Assembly (NCBI RefSeq): GCF_005049285.1
Contig: NZ_SOSC01000014.1
Coordinates: forward strand, 16,672 to 80,671
From: Halorientalis salina
GTDB lineage: Archaea; Halobacteriota; Halobacteria; Halobacteriales; Haloarculaceae
Reading direction: 5' to 3'
DNA length: 64,000 nucleotides
Shown here: positions 53,799-62,571 of the stretch, one piece after another
Position numbering within the stretch: the first letter of the stretch is position 1
Layout of the letters: each line of letters starts with the position of its first letter
Notes under the pieces: generated by a model
Told to the model about the DNA's origin: nothing
Databases searched by the model: none
The model's input: only the letters and a program-made list of their open reading frames with translations
Position numbers and translations under genes: made by a program

Positions 53799-54266
53799 AT
53801 GTCTGTCGACGAACTCGCCGACATCGGCCTGGAGCGGATGACCGATTCCGAGATCCAGTCGTTCCTGTCGAACCAGGGGATGGGGGTCCTCGGGTTGCCG
53901 ACCGAGGGGGCCCCGTATCTACTCCCGCTCTCGTTCGGCTACGACGGCGGATCACAGCTGTACTTCACCTACGTGCTCGGGGAGTCCAGTCGCAAGGAGG
54001 AACTGAGTGACCTGGCCGAAACCGCCCGGTTTCTGGTCTACAAGGCCGATACGATGTTCAGTTGGGAGAGTGTGCTGCTGACAGGCACCATCGAAGGACT
54101 TCCCGAATCGACGTGGGACGAAGCGATCGCGGCGTTCGAGAACGCCTGGAGCCCGGACATTTTCAGGGAAGCCGATCTGACCAGGAAGATCAAAATCTAC
54201 GAATTTCACATCGATGACCAGGTGGGGATCAAACACATGGGCCTTCCGGAGGGGTTCCGAACCTGA
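53799..54266 (+). CDS. PPOX/flavin-nucleotide-binding family protein
   Basis: 155 residues from the Met at 53799 (MSVDELADIGLERM). Split-barrel FMN-binding fold: MTDSEIQSFLSNQGMGVLGL, APYLLPLSFGYDGGSQLYFT, SRKEELSDLAETARFLVYKA. It resembles pyridoxamine-5'-phosphate-oxidase-like proteins used as flavin or heme-related reductases in haloarchaea. The convergent gene at 54328-54777 is a paralogue. Confidence 0.82.
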   Translation: MSVDELADIGLERMTDSEIQSFLSNQGMGVLGLPTEGAPYLLPLSFGYDGGSQLYFTYVLGESSRKEELSDLAETARFLVYKADTMFSWESVLLTGTIEGLPESTWDEAIAAFENAWSPDIFREADLTRKIKIYEFHIDDQVGIKHMGLPEGFRT

Positions 54267-54327
54267 ATACGAACGCCGAACCGGCCGAAACCGGTCCAGC
54301 AGGAGTCCCGCGAACCCAGCGTTTGCG

Positions 54328-54777
54328 TCAGATTTCGGTCGGCTCTTCGTGTCGACCAGTCAGTTCCTCGGGAACGAGTCGGTAGAACTCGAAGGTCACG
54401 TCACGCGGCGGTTTGCCGAAGATGTCGACCAACGGGATATCGACGTGCTGGAGTCCTTCCAGGGTCGCAGTTTCGATTCCCTCGTCAGTCGTCTCCTCGA
54501 GGCGTCCAGTAGCGACGACGCTTTTCCAGACATCGTCGTCCTGTCCGTAGGTGACGAACGAAACCGATCGTCCTTCGAGATCGTCCTTGGAACTGTCACG
54601 GCTCACAGCGAGTCGGAAATAGAACGTCGACTCCGACTCATCGTAGCCGTAAGAAACTGGTAGTGAATGGGGGGCATCGTCGCCTGTCGTCGAAAGCGAT
54701 ATGACGCCAGTGCCACCGTTACCGAGGAAGTCATCGCGCTCCGTCTCGGTCATCTCGACTGGATCCGTTTCTGGCAT
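54328..54777 (-). CDS. PPOX/flavin-nucleotide-binding family protein, paralogue
   Basis: 149 residues. It has the same split-barrel landmarks as its convergent neighbour: MTETERDDFLGNGGTGVISL, PHSLPVSYGYDESESTFYFR, DSSKDDLEGRSVSFVTYGQD. It ends in an acidic tail. Only 61 bases separate the two stops. Likely a flavin-binding reductase or sensor; the substrate is unknown. Confidence 0.82.
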   Translation of the reverse strand: MPETDPVEMTETERDDFLGNGGTGVISLSTTGDDAPHSLPVSYGYDESESTFYFRLAVSRDSSKDDLEGRSVSFVTYGQDDDVWKSVVATGRLEETTDEGIETATLEGLQHVDIPLVDIFGKPPRDVTFEFYRLVPEELTGRHEEPTEI

Positions 54778-54931
54778 GGTAGTTCTAGCTACTGCGAGTG
54801 CTAAAGATGCTTGGGCGTGTCATTCGGGCGTTACTTCGAGGAGTCCATCGACAGTGCCGGGAGCGCCAGAATATGGGACTGTTGGACAGGTATATTGGTG
54901 TATGTCTCCATGGAGCAGACGAGGGTCCACA

Positions 54932-55816
54932 ATGTACGATTCTATCCTCATCCCGACAGACGGGAGTGAACACGCGGAACGGGCGGCCGAGCACGGATTG
55001 TATCTCGGACAGATGTTCGATGCGACGGTTCACGTCATCAATGCCATCGATCTCCAGTCGGAGGCGGGACCGTTCGATGCAGGCGGGATCAGCGACGACC
55101 ACATCGCCCGCCTCGAAAGTGAACATCGCGAACTGCTCGCGGACATCGAGGCCCTGGCCACTGAGACTGACCGTCTCCAAACCGATATCGTCAGGGGAAG
55201 TCCCTCCCAGGCGATTCTCGACTACGTCGGCGAACACGAGATAGACCTGCTCGCGATGGGCACCCACGGCCGAACAGGCGTGCGGCGCTATGTGGCAGGA
55301 AGCGTCACAGAACGGGTCGTTCGGAAGGCAAATATTCCGGTGGTGACTGCCCGAGCAACCGAGCGAAGCCACCTCGGTGAGGGGTACGACGATATTCTGA
55401 TTCCAACTGACGGGAGCGATGCTGCAACCGCCGCCGTCGATCACGGCCTCGCCTTCGCGGAGAGCGCTAACGCCCGCGTGCACGTCCTCAATATCGTCAA
55501 TATCGGAGAGATGGCTGCCAGCCCCAGCTACACGCCGCCCACGGAACTCCTGGCCGATCTCACCGCAGCCGGCGAGGAAGCGACCGAGGAAATCGCGACG
55601 CAGGCCCGTGATCGGAGTCTCGATGTCGTCACCGAGGTAAAGGAGGGGCTCCCGGCGAAAGACCTCCTCGAGTACGCGGACGAAGCGGGGGTCGATCTGA
55701 TAGCGATGGGAACGCAGGGTCGGACTGGACTGAACCGGTTCATCCTGGGGAGTACGACCGAGCGGGTCATCAGACACGCAGAGATGCCCGTACTCGCAGT
55801 CCCCGGACGCGAGTAG
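54932..55816 (+). CDS. tandem universal stress protein
   Basis: 294 residues made of two complete UspA domains (1-146 and 150-294). Each begins with the ATP-binding strand (SILIPTDGSEHAERAAEHGL; DILIPTDGSDAATAAVDHGL). Each ends with the G-2x-G-9x-G(S/T) nucleotide motif (GTHGRTGVRRYVAGSVTERV; GTQGRTGLNRFILGSTTERV). Both sites look competent for ATP. Preceded by a TATA-like TATATTGG at 54891. Neighbour of another Usp gene, divided by only 18 bases (convergent). Confidence 0.92.
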   Translation: MYDSILIPTDGSEHAERAAEHGLYLGQMFDATVHVINAIDLQSEAGPFDAGGISDDHIARLESEHRELLADIEALATETDRLQTDIVRGSPSQAILDYVGEHEIDLLAMGTHGRTGVRRYVAGSVTERVVRKANIPVVTARATERSHLGEGYDDILIPTDGSDAATAAVDHGLAFAESANARVHVLNIVNIGEMAASPSYTPPTELLADLTAAGEEATEEIATQARDRSLDVVTEVKEGLPAKDLLEYADEAGVDLIAMGTQGRTGLNRFILGSTTERVIRHAEMPVLAVPGRE

Positions 55817-55834
55817 TACCGGACAAGGGATCGA

Positions 55835-56263
55835 TCAGTTCCCGGGAACGGACATGACCGGGACCCCGGCTTTGCGAACGAGGCTGTCGGTGACACTGCC
55901 GACGCGTTCGCGTTCACGGATGCTCTTCCCCGTCGAACCCATCACCACGAGATCGGCGTCGGCGTTGTCGATGTAGTTCAGGATCTCAGTATCCGGCGTT
56001 CCCTTGCGCATCTCGGTGACCGTCTCGAGGTCGGCCTCTTCGACCTTCGATTCGAGTTCGGCAAGCGCTCGTTCGCCCTCAGGCTCCAGTTTCTCCTTGA
56101 TTTCACTCATCGCCAACCCCGGCGCGGCGTTCGCAACGCTGCTGTCGACGACGTACAGGAGGTGCACAGTGGCGTCGTGCCGCTGTGCAGCGTCGATGGC
56201 GTGATCAACTGCACTGGTAGCCGTCTCACTCCCGTCTGTCGGCACGAGGACTGTCTCGTACAT
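55835..56263 (-). CDS. universal stress protein
   Basis: 142 residues, a single UspA domain: MYETVLVPTDGSETATSAVD, then the nucleotide-binding GSTGKSIRERERVGSVT. It is close to the 60284-60712 protein (shared VDHAIDAAQRHDATVHLLYV-like stretch). Start at 56263 rather than 56305, by homology and by the TATA box 28 nt upstream. Confidence 0.92.
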   Translation of the reverse strand: MYETVLVPTDGSETATSAVDHAIDAAQRHDATVHLLYVVDSSVANAAPGLAMSEIKEKLEPEGERALAELESKVEEADLETVTEMRKGTPDTEILNYIDNADADLVVMGSTGKSIRERERVGSVTDSLVRKAGVPVMSVPGN

Positions 56264-56286
56264 CGTATATGCTTTCGTGAGTTTCG

Positions 56287-56312
56287 TATTTAAAATCATG
56301 TGCAATTTTGCA
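56287..56312 (-). promoter_or_regulatory. TATA box and palindrome upstream of the Usp gene
   Basis: TATTTAAAA (56287-56295) lies about 28 nt before the start at 56263. Just upstream is TGCAA-TT-TTGCA (56301-56312), a 12-bp palindrome suited to an operator next to BRE. Confidence 0.5.
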
Positions 56313-56525
56313 TAAAGTGGGAGTGAGCGGTTGGTGGTTTGTGGCTATGAGACGGCAGTAGGCGAGCAAGTTCAAGAGGGGCTTTTTCGCTCGAATCAGT
56401 AGGCAGTCGTGGAGTGAGATAACGACGGATTTGTGGTTTCGTCGTCTGAGTGGTGATCTTCAGCCCCCTCGGAGAAACGAGGCCAAAACCCCTGGCTATT
56501 TGCCACGGAAACATGGAGTTGGGAC

Positions 56526-58382
56526 ATGGTAAGTGTCGGGGTCTCGATGGGAATGCTGGTCGTGTTCGGCCTCATCTTCGTGGCGTTGCTCCTGTTCGTC
56601 ACGGAACTCATTCCGTCGGACATCACGGCCATCGGCATCCTCGTCTCACTGGTCGTTCTGGAGCCATACACGGGCGTCACAGCACGTGACGCGATCTCGG
56701 GATTCGCCAGTCCGGCGACGGTGACGATCATCGCGATGTACATCCTCAGCGAGGGCATCCAGCAGACCGGTATCGTCGAGCGTCTCGGCGTCTACCTCGC
56801 CCGGATAACGAACGGCGACGAGTCTCGCTTGCTCGCTGCAACCGTCGGAACCACGGGCGTCTCCGCTGGGATCATCAACAACACGCCCGTCGTCGCAGTT
56901 TTCATCCCGATGATAAGCGGACTCGCCGAACGGGCTCGCATCTCGCCATCGAAACTGCTCTTGCCGATGTCCTACGCGGCGATGATGGGGGGAACGCTCA
57001 CGCTCATCGGTACCTCGACGAACATCCTGGCGAGTGACCTCTCCCGGGAGTTGCTCGACCACCCCATCTCGATGTTCGAGTTCACGCCACTGGGTGTTCT
57101 CGTGTTGCTCGTCGGGGCAGCGTACCTGCTGACTGTCGGCCGGTGGCTAACACCGGCCCGTATCGATCCGACCGCGGACCTGACCGAGGCCTACGAACTG
57201 GGAGACCACCTCTGGCGGGTCAGTATCCGTGAAACCTCGCCACTCGTCGGGCAGCGAGCCAGCGACGTGCTTGCCGACCTCGAGGCGGACGAGGGAGTCG
57301 ATCTCGACGTCCTCCAGATCGAGCGCAACGGGGAGTCGTTCGTCGCGACAGCCACCGACCAACTGGTCGAACCTGGGGACGTGTTCATCGTTCGTGGGAG
57401 ACGGACAAACGCGGACCGATTCGCCAGCGAGTACGACCTCCGAACTCGTCCCGTGGACGAGGTCTCCGAGGCCGACTTCTCGGAAGGGGACGGGAGTCTT
57501 CTAGTCGAAGCCGTCGTGCTTCCGGATTCGCGACTGGTCGCCCAGACCGTTGCCGAAGCGAAACTCGACGCCCAGTTCGACACGACAGTGCTGGCCATCC
57601 GGCGAGGTGGCAAGGACCCGATCCGATCTGACCTCGAAGCGACGCAGATCGAGTCCGGCGATACACTGCTCGTCCAGACAACGACAGAGAAAATCGAGTA
57701 TCTCGCCGACCAGGGCACCCTCGTTCCCACGGAAGGAGTCGACGAGGAACTGCTCGAACCTGATGCCGAACCCGAGAACATCGCCCCACTCAGTTCGAAG
57801 ACTCCCATCGCAGTCGGCACCATGATTACTGTCATCGGCCTCGCAGCCCTCGGAGTGCTCCCCATCGTCATCGCCGCTCTCGGTGGCGTGTTCGCGATGG
57901 TCGTCACGGGGTGTCTGACCGCCTCCGATGCCTACGACGCCGTGAGCTGGAACATCGTCTTCCTGCTCGCAGGCGTCCTGCCGCTGGGGGTTGCGATGCA
58001 ACAATCCGGCGGCGCGGAGTTCATCGCCGGGGTACTCGTGGCCAGTGCGGACATCCTCCCCGTAGTGGCGGTCCTGCTCCTGTTTTACCTCCTCACGGGA
58101 CTGCTCGCCAACATAATCACACCCGTTGCGAGCGTCGTGTTGATGATTCCCGTCGCCGTCGACACGGCGAGTCGCATCGGTGCCGACGGCTTCTCGTTTC
58201 TGCTGGCAGTCACCTTTGCCGGCAGTGCCGCCTTCATGACACCGATCGGCTACCAGACCAACCTCATGGTGTACGGCCCCGGCGGGTACAAGTTCACCGA
58301 TTACCTCCGCGTCGGTGCACCGCTCCAGTTACTGCTCTCGGTCGTCACCACCCTGGGAATCGTCGCGTTGTTTGGGGTATAA
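56526..58382 (+). CDS. SLC13-type permease with two TrkA-C domains
   Basis: 618 residues. An anion-transporter fold of about 11-12 helices is split by a soluble insert. N-terminal half: FVTELIPSDITAIGILVSLV and the substrate-loop motif LIGTSTNILA. Insert (about 215-415): two TrkA-C/RCK-C domains (LDVLQIERNGESFVATATDQ and VLAIRRGGKDPIRSDL). C-terminal half: ANIITPVASVVLMIPVAV and FMTPIGYQTNLMVYGPGGYK. Likely a sodium-coupled sulfate or dicarboxylate carrier gated by a ligand bound to TrkA-C; the substrate is unproven. Confidence 0.88.
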   Translation: MVSVGVSMGMLVVFGLIFVALLLFVTELIPSDITAIGILVSLVVLEPYTGVTARDAISGFASPATVTIIAMYILSEGIQQTGIVERLGVYLARITNGDESRLLAATVGTTGVSAGIINNTPVVAVFIPMISGLAERARISPSKLLLPMSYAAMMGGTLTLIGTSTNILASDLSRELLDHPISMFEFTPLGVLVLLVGAAYLLTVGRWLTPARIDPTADLTEAYELGDHLWRVSIRETSPLVGQRASDVLADLEADEGVDLDVLQIERNGESFVATATDQLVEPGDVFIVRGRRTNADRFASEYDLRTRPVDEVSEADFSEGDGSLLVEAVVLPDSRLVAQTVAEAKLDAQFDTTVLAIRRGGKDPIRSDLEATQIESGDTLLVQTTTEKIEYLADQGTLVPTEGVDEELLEPDAEPENIAPLSSKTPIAVGTMITVIGLAALGVLPIVIAALGGVFAMVVTGCLTASDAYDAVSWNIVFLLAGVLPLGVAMQQSGGAEFIAGVLVASADILPVVAVLLLFYLLTGLLANIITPVASVVLMIPVAVDTASRIGADGFSFLLAVTFAGSAAFMTPIGYQTNLMVYGPGGYKFTDYLRVGAPLQLLLSVVTTLGIVALFGV

Positions 58383-58598
58383 TCTCCCGAAGAAGGCGTC
58401 CAGAGACCGCACGCGAACGAATCTACTGCTCGTAAGACAGCAGCGGAGGGAGAGACCCATCAATCGATGTGTGTCACAGAAGACTCGGCCCGGAAAGACT
58501 GCTTCGCCGGACAGTCGCTGACAGCGTGCCACCAGACGAACCACCGGACCGATTCGAAACATATAGTTTAGTTGATACATAACCAAGCGGGGACAGGA

Positions 58599-59033
58599 AT
58601 GGCTTCGATACTCGCTTCAGGTGGACAACCGATTCGACCCCACGTGTTCTTGGCTCCCCTCGGCCTCTGGGTAGTGCTGGCAATCGTCGCCATTGTGAAC
58701 GGAGGATTCCGGGAAGTACTCCTGATTCCACGCGTCGGCAGGTACACCGGCCACGTCCTCAGTACGGGTCTGCTGGTGGCTGCAATTCTCGTTTGCTCCG
58801 TTCTCTATTTTCGCTGGAGTCCCGTTGCGTACACGCGAACTGAACTCGTGGTTGTCGGCGGACTGTGGACGGTACTGACGGTTGGATTCGAGTTCCTGGT
58901 GGGATACATAGAAGGGACACCCGTCTCGGTAACTATCGGCCAGTACGACGTGCTGGCAGGGGAAGTCTGGATTGCCGTCCCACTGACGCTGTTTTTCGCG
59001 CCACTGCTATTTGGGTGGTACCAGGGGACGTAA
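58599..59033 (+). CDS. four-helix membrane protein of unknown function
   Basis: 144 residues from the Met at 58599. Four hydrophobic segments (about 18-36, 52-72, 83-104, 118-138) are separated by short loops, with a conserved-looking RVGRYTGHVLSTG and FEFLVGYIEGTP. No named family is recognised. Codon use is normal and the topology coherent. It is convergent with the SAM hydrolase family gene. Confidence 0.7.
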   Translation: MASILASGGQPIRPHVFLAPLGLWVVLAIVAIVNGGFREVLLIPRVGRYTGHVLSTGLLVAAILVCSVLYFRWSPVAYTRTELVVVGGLWTVLTVGFEFLVGYIEGTPVSVTIGQYDVLAGEVWIAVPLTLFFAPLLFGWYQGT

Positions 59034-59071
59034 CGACACCTGAACGGGCACGGAGAGCTGACACCATCTGA

Positions 59072-59839
59072 TTACTGTATCGAGAGTTCGGTCCCAGGAC
59101 TCGGCTGGCCGAACTCCTTCGCGGCCGAACCCCCGCGCAGGAACAGTTCCACGTACTGATCGTCGCCACCCGTGGACCCCGGTGCGATCGTGAGGGTTCC
59201 TTCCGGTACCGCGAACACGCGGTCTTTCACGGTCACCTCCCGACGCCGCGAGTTGAGTTCGACCGTCACGCGGTCGCCATCCGGATCGAACTCGGACGCT
59301 CGAATCGAGGTCTTGATATTCCCGTACCCATCGACGTGACAGACTGTACGCTGGGGCCTGGCAGGCACGTCTTCGACGGCTCGTTTCGCCCCGAGTGAGT
59401 CCCTCGTTCCCCGTGCCAGTTCCGCGACCTTCGTCGGAAAGTAATCGCGTGAGCGGAACTGTGACCCACCCGTCGAAACGTCGATCTCACGGAGTTCTCG
59501 GATGTGCTCCCTGACAAAAGAGAGGTTGTAGCCGACATCAACTGCGACGACGGGAACGCCGTTGTCCAGTTCCAGATAACACAGCGCGCCTCCCTCGTTG
59601 TTCCGGCGAGGGCCAGTCTCGGCCGTCCGCGGAGCGGTGTTCGAGTAGAGCAGCAAGTCCTCGAAGGGCGGGTTGTGGAGGCCGAGTTGTTCGATCCAGA
59701 ATCCCGTCGCGATCGTCGACAGCGGTGGAACGGCCGTCGGTTGCACGTCGGCGTCCGGCAGTTCGTGTTTCAGTCGGTGGACGACCTCCGAAAACGCCGG
59801 GTCCGATTTCCCGTAGTCCGCGATCAAGTGAATGAACAT
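59072..59839 (-). CDS. SAM hydrolase (DUF62, SAM hydroxide adenosyltransferase) family protein
   Basis: 255 residues. The N-terminal MFIHLIADYGKSDPAFSEVV and middle GGALCYLELDNGVPVVAVDV, then YGNIKTSIRASEF and AKEFGQPSPGTELSI, follow the DUF62 pattern. Family members split S-adenosylmethionine to adenosine and methionine by a water nucleophile, or act as fluorinases and chlorinases. The usual DFGTxDPYVG start is altered to DYGKSDPAFSE, so this is a divergent haloarchaeal branch. Confidence 0.78.
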   Translation of the reverse strand: MFIHLIADYGKSDPAFSEVVHRLKHELPDADVQPTAVPPLSTIATGFWIEQLGLHNPPFEDLLLYSNTAPRTAETGPRRNNEGGALCYLELDNGVPVVAVDVGYNLSFVREHIRELREIDVSTGGSQFRSRDYFPTKVAELARGTRDSLGAKRAVEDVPARPQRTVCHVDGYGNIKTSIRASEFDPDGDRVTVELNSRRREVTVKDRVFAVPEGTLTIAPGSTGGDDQYVELFLRGGSAAKEFGQPSPGTELSIQ

Positions 59840-59885
59840 ATCGTGTGTGACCTGTGGAAGTTTCGTTGGGTGGATGGAAACGTCG

Positions 59886-60092
59886 TCAGTTCGCGTCGGT
59901 GTCTCGTGGTCCGCTACTAGTGGAGTTGGTAGGTGGTAGCCGGAAGGCTACGGTCAAATCGAGGGAACACGCCGTATCGGAAGCCCCGTGAACGCGCCCG
60001 ACGATTCCGTTCTCCTGATCTTCGACCCCACTCCCCTGAGCCTCGACCGTCAGGCATTCGATTCCGTCGACGTGGCCAGTTCCTCCGTCCAT
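59886..60092 (-). CDS. possible small protein with leaderless promoter
   Basis: 68 residues from an ATG at 60092, with a TATA-like AGTATAGAATA (minus strand) centred about 28 nt upstream. No domain is recognised; the sequence is acidic in the first half and beta-like (SLDLTVAFRLPP) near the end. The promoter spacing is the main support. Confidence 0.4.
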   Translation of the reverse strand: MDGGTGHVDGIECLTVEAQGSGVEDQENGIVGRVHGASDTACSLDLTVAFRLPPTNSTSSGPRDTDAN

Positions 60093-60283
60093 GTTCAATG
60101 ATACCGAGAGACAGTATTCTATACTTTGGGATGAGAGTGTAATGGGTGGAATACTGTCACTCTTCGATAAAATCCGACCGACGGTCGGTCGAACCGATCA
60201 TCACGCTCCAGTTCGGGGGTTCTGTTCCCAATGTGTGGGAACCTACCGATCTCATTTAGTCATCTCTGACGGAGTGTCGAGTA

Positions 60284-60712
60284 ATGTACGAGACGATTCT
60301 GGTCCCGACTGACGGAAGCGATGTCGCTGCAGGCGCACTCGACCACGCGATCGACGCCGCACAGCGTCACGATGCGACCATCCATCTGCTCTACGTCGTC
60401 GATATGCGCGTGGCCCGCACCGCTCCGGGACTGGCCCTGGGCGATCTGAGAGACGCCCTCGAAGACGAGGGGGAAGATGCGTTAGACGACCTCGCTGCAA
60501 CGGTAGCAGACGCCGGCCTCGACGTAGTCACGACCATTCGCCAGGGCGTGCCGGACAGCGAAATCCTGGATTACGTGGAGGAAATCGACGCGGACTTCCT
60601 CGTCATGGGGTCGTCGGGGAAGAGCCAGCGCGAACGCATCCGTGTCGGGAGCGTTACCGAGAGCCTCGTTCGAGCGGCTACAGTGCCCGTCGTCTCGGTC
60701 CCTGATCCCTGA
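60284..60712 (+). CDS. universal stress protein
   Basis: 142 residues: MYETILVPTDGSDVAAGALD at the N-terminus and GSSGKSQRERIRVGSVTESL as the nucleotide-binding loop, both intact. Very similar to the 55835-56263 protein, pointing to duplication across the permease genes. It is convergent with the potassium channel gene (40 nt apart). Confidence 0.92.
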   Translation: MYETILVPTDGSDVAAGALDHAIDAAQRHDATIHLLYVVDMRVARTAPGLALGDLRDALEDEGEDALDDLAATVADAGLDVVTTIRQGVPDSEILDYVEEIDADFLVMGSSGKSQRERIRVGSVTESLVRAATVPVVSVPDP

Positions 60713-60752
60713 ATATCACGAGTCGGAGCCACCGGTGGATAGGCCCCGCCAG

Positions 60753-62402
60753 TCAAATGTCGAACGCTGCTTCGAACTTGCCGATGCTCTCGTCGGTGCC
60801 GGCGACGACGACGGCATCGTCGCTCTCGAACTCGAAGGTTTGCGGGTCGAACTCGGTCAGCATCTCGTCACCGCGTTCGACGGCGACCACCGTACAGCCC
60901 GTTTCGCTCCGTATTGCCGCGTCCGCGAGGGTTTGACCGGCGAGGTCACCGGGCGGCAGTTTCACCACCTCGATCTGTTGATCGTACGCCAGCACTTCCT
61001 CGTCGTCGAAAACCGTCGAGGCCATCATCCGACCGCTGACGGCCGCGAGCGATTGCACGTACGATGCGCCCGCCCGGTACAGTTTCTCGACGTCTGCCTG
61101 GTCGTTGGCTCGTACTGCGATGTCGAGATCCGGATTGAGGTCGTGCGCGATCAACGTCGTGAAGATCGCGGTGGTGTCGTCGCCAACCGTCACCAGCATC
61201 GCCGACGCGGTCTCGATGTCGGCCTGACGGAGTACGTCCGGGTCGCGTGCATCACCGACGATGTCGACACCGGACTTCGCCTCTGTATCGAGCACCGTCA
61301 TGCGGGTATTCGTCTCGGAGAGAACCTCGTGGGCCGCGTTCCCGGACTCGCCGAAGCCAGCGATGACGACCTCGTGTGGTGAGAACTGACGGACGGACGA
61401 GACAGTTGCATCCCGAAGCGCGTTGACCCGGTCGGGTTCCCCGGAGACGAGCAGCGTGGTTCCCTTGCCCAGTCGCCGGTCCGAAGCGACCGGGCTCTCG
61501 AAGTCGCCGTCAAACCACGCACCGATGACGTTCACCCCGTATCGACTACGGATCCGCGATTCAGCGAACCGCTGATCACACAGGTCGCTGCCCCTGTCGA
61601 CGGTGAGTTCGACCAGTTCGAAGTCCTCGCCGAGCGTCACTCCCTCGTCGACGGAGGTAGTGACCGCGGTCGGCACGTGCCTGGCGAGACTCTCGCCGAG
61701 CAATTGCCGCGGCGACAGCACCTCGTCCGCACCGGCCACCCGGTGATACTGGGCCAACTGTCTGTCCTCGACGAGCGTGACGATTCGCACGTCGGGATTC
61801 GTTTCCCGCGCCGACAGGACGATACTGGCAGTGCTGTCGTCCGCGGCATCCGCGACGAGTGCCTCCGCGCGGTGGATGCCCGCGTCCTCCAGAACCGTCG
61901 TCGACTCCGGATCGCCGTTGATGACGTGATAGTCGGACTCGTGTAGCTGAGTGGCAGTTTCCTCGTCCGGTTCGATGATAACGTAGGACCGATCCCGGGC
62001 GATCAGTTCCGAAATGAACGCGTCGCTTCGAGGTGTGTACGCACAGACGACGACGTGGTTCTCGATGTCCGGACTCGCGCTCGGAAGCGTCGGTGTCAGT
62101 ATCTTCTGCAGCCAGCGCTTCGCGAACACGTCGACCGCTGTGAGAATGAGCCCGATTCCCGCCAGTTGCATCACGATGACCAGGAGGTTCATCTGCAACG
62201 AATCCCAGGGCGCGTCTTCGCCGTACCCGGTCGTCGTGAACGTCTGGAAGACGATTTCCAGGGATCTGAACCAGGGTTGGGACCGCCCCTCCCACACCGT
62301 CATTCCGACGTTGTATACGACGGTGAACGTGACGGTCGTCAGAGCGACGAGTGCCATGTAGTACGTGGCTCGTCGGTGCTTCCAGGGCATACTCGGATAC
62401 AC
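60753..62402 (-). CDS. TrkA-type two-helix potassium channel with RCK domains
   Basis: 549 residues. Two transmembrane helices (about 14-34 and 72-92) flank a pore loop with the selectivity filter TTTGYGE (56-62). Two TrkA-N Rossmann domains follow (HVVVCAYTPRSDAFISELIA near 115; HEVVIAGFGESGNAAHEVL near 340), each with a TrkA-C domain; the last reads GCTVVAVERGDEMLTEFDPQ. It is a ligand-gated K+ channel like MthK. Met at 62402 or 62390 are both possible starts. Confidence 0.9.
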   Translation of the reverse strand: MYPSMPWKHRRATYYMALVALTTVTFTVVYNVGMTVWEGRSQPWFRSLEIVFQTFTTTGYGEDAPWDSLQMNLLVIVMQLAGIGLILTAVDVFAKRWLQKILTPTLPSASPDIENHVVVCAYTPRSDAFISELIARDRSYVIIEPDEETATQLHESDYHVINGDPESTTVLEDAGIHRAEALVADAADDSTASIVLSARETNPDVRIVTLVEDRQLAQYHRVAGADEVLSPRQLLGESLARHVPTAVTTSVDEGVTLGEDFELVELTVDRGSDLCDQRFAESRIRSRYGVNVIGAWFDGDFESPVASDRRLGKGTTLLVSGEPDRVNALRDATVSSVRQFSPHEVVIAGFGESGNAAHEVLSETNTRMTVLDTEAKSGVDIVGDARDPDVLRQADIETASAMLVTVGDDTTAIFTTLIAHDLNPDLDIAVRANDQADVEKLYRAGASYVQSLAAVSGRMMASTVFDDEEVLAYDQQIEVVKLPPGDLAGQTLADAAIRSETGCTVVAVERGDEMLTEFDPQTFEFESDDAVVVAGTDESIGKFEAAFDI

Positions 62403-62571
62403 GTACCGTCTCAGCCATCACTCTTCAGTGTGATTACTGAGTTTTTCCCAACTCAATCGCGTTTCGCGTCGCACTCGGACACCCAGTTTCGATTGCGTTT
62501 TCGTTGCTGTCCCCCCATTTTGTCAGGTACCCCTCACAGAAGCGTTTGTGTGCAGAGTCCGTCCTACGGAT

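Noticed and set aside
54785..55777. 330-codon minus-strand frame
   Set aside because: Antisense to the tandem universal stress protein gene.
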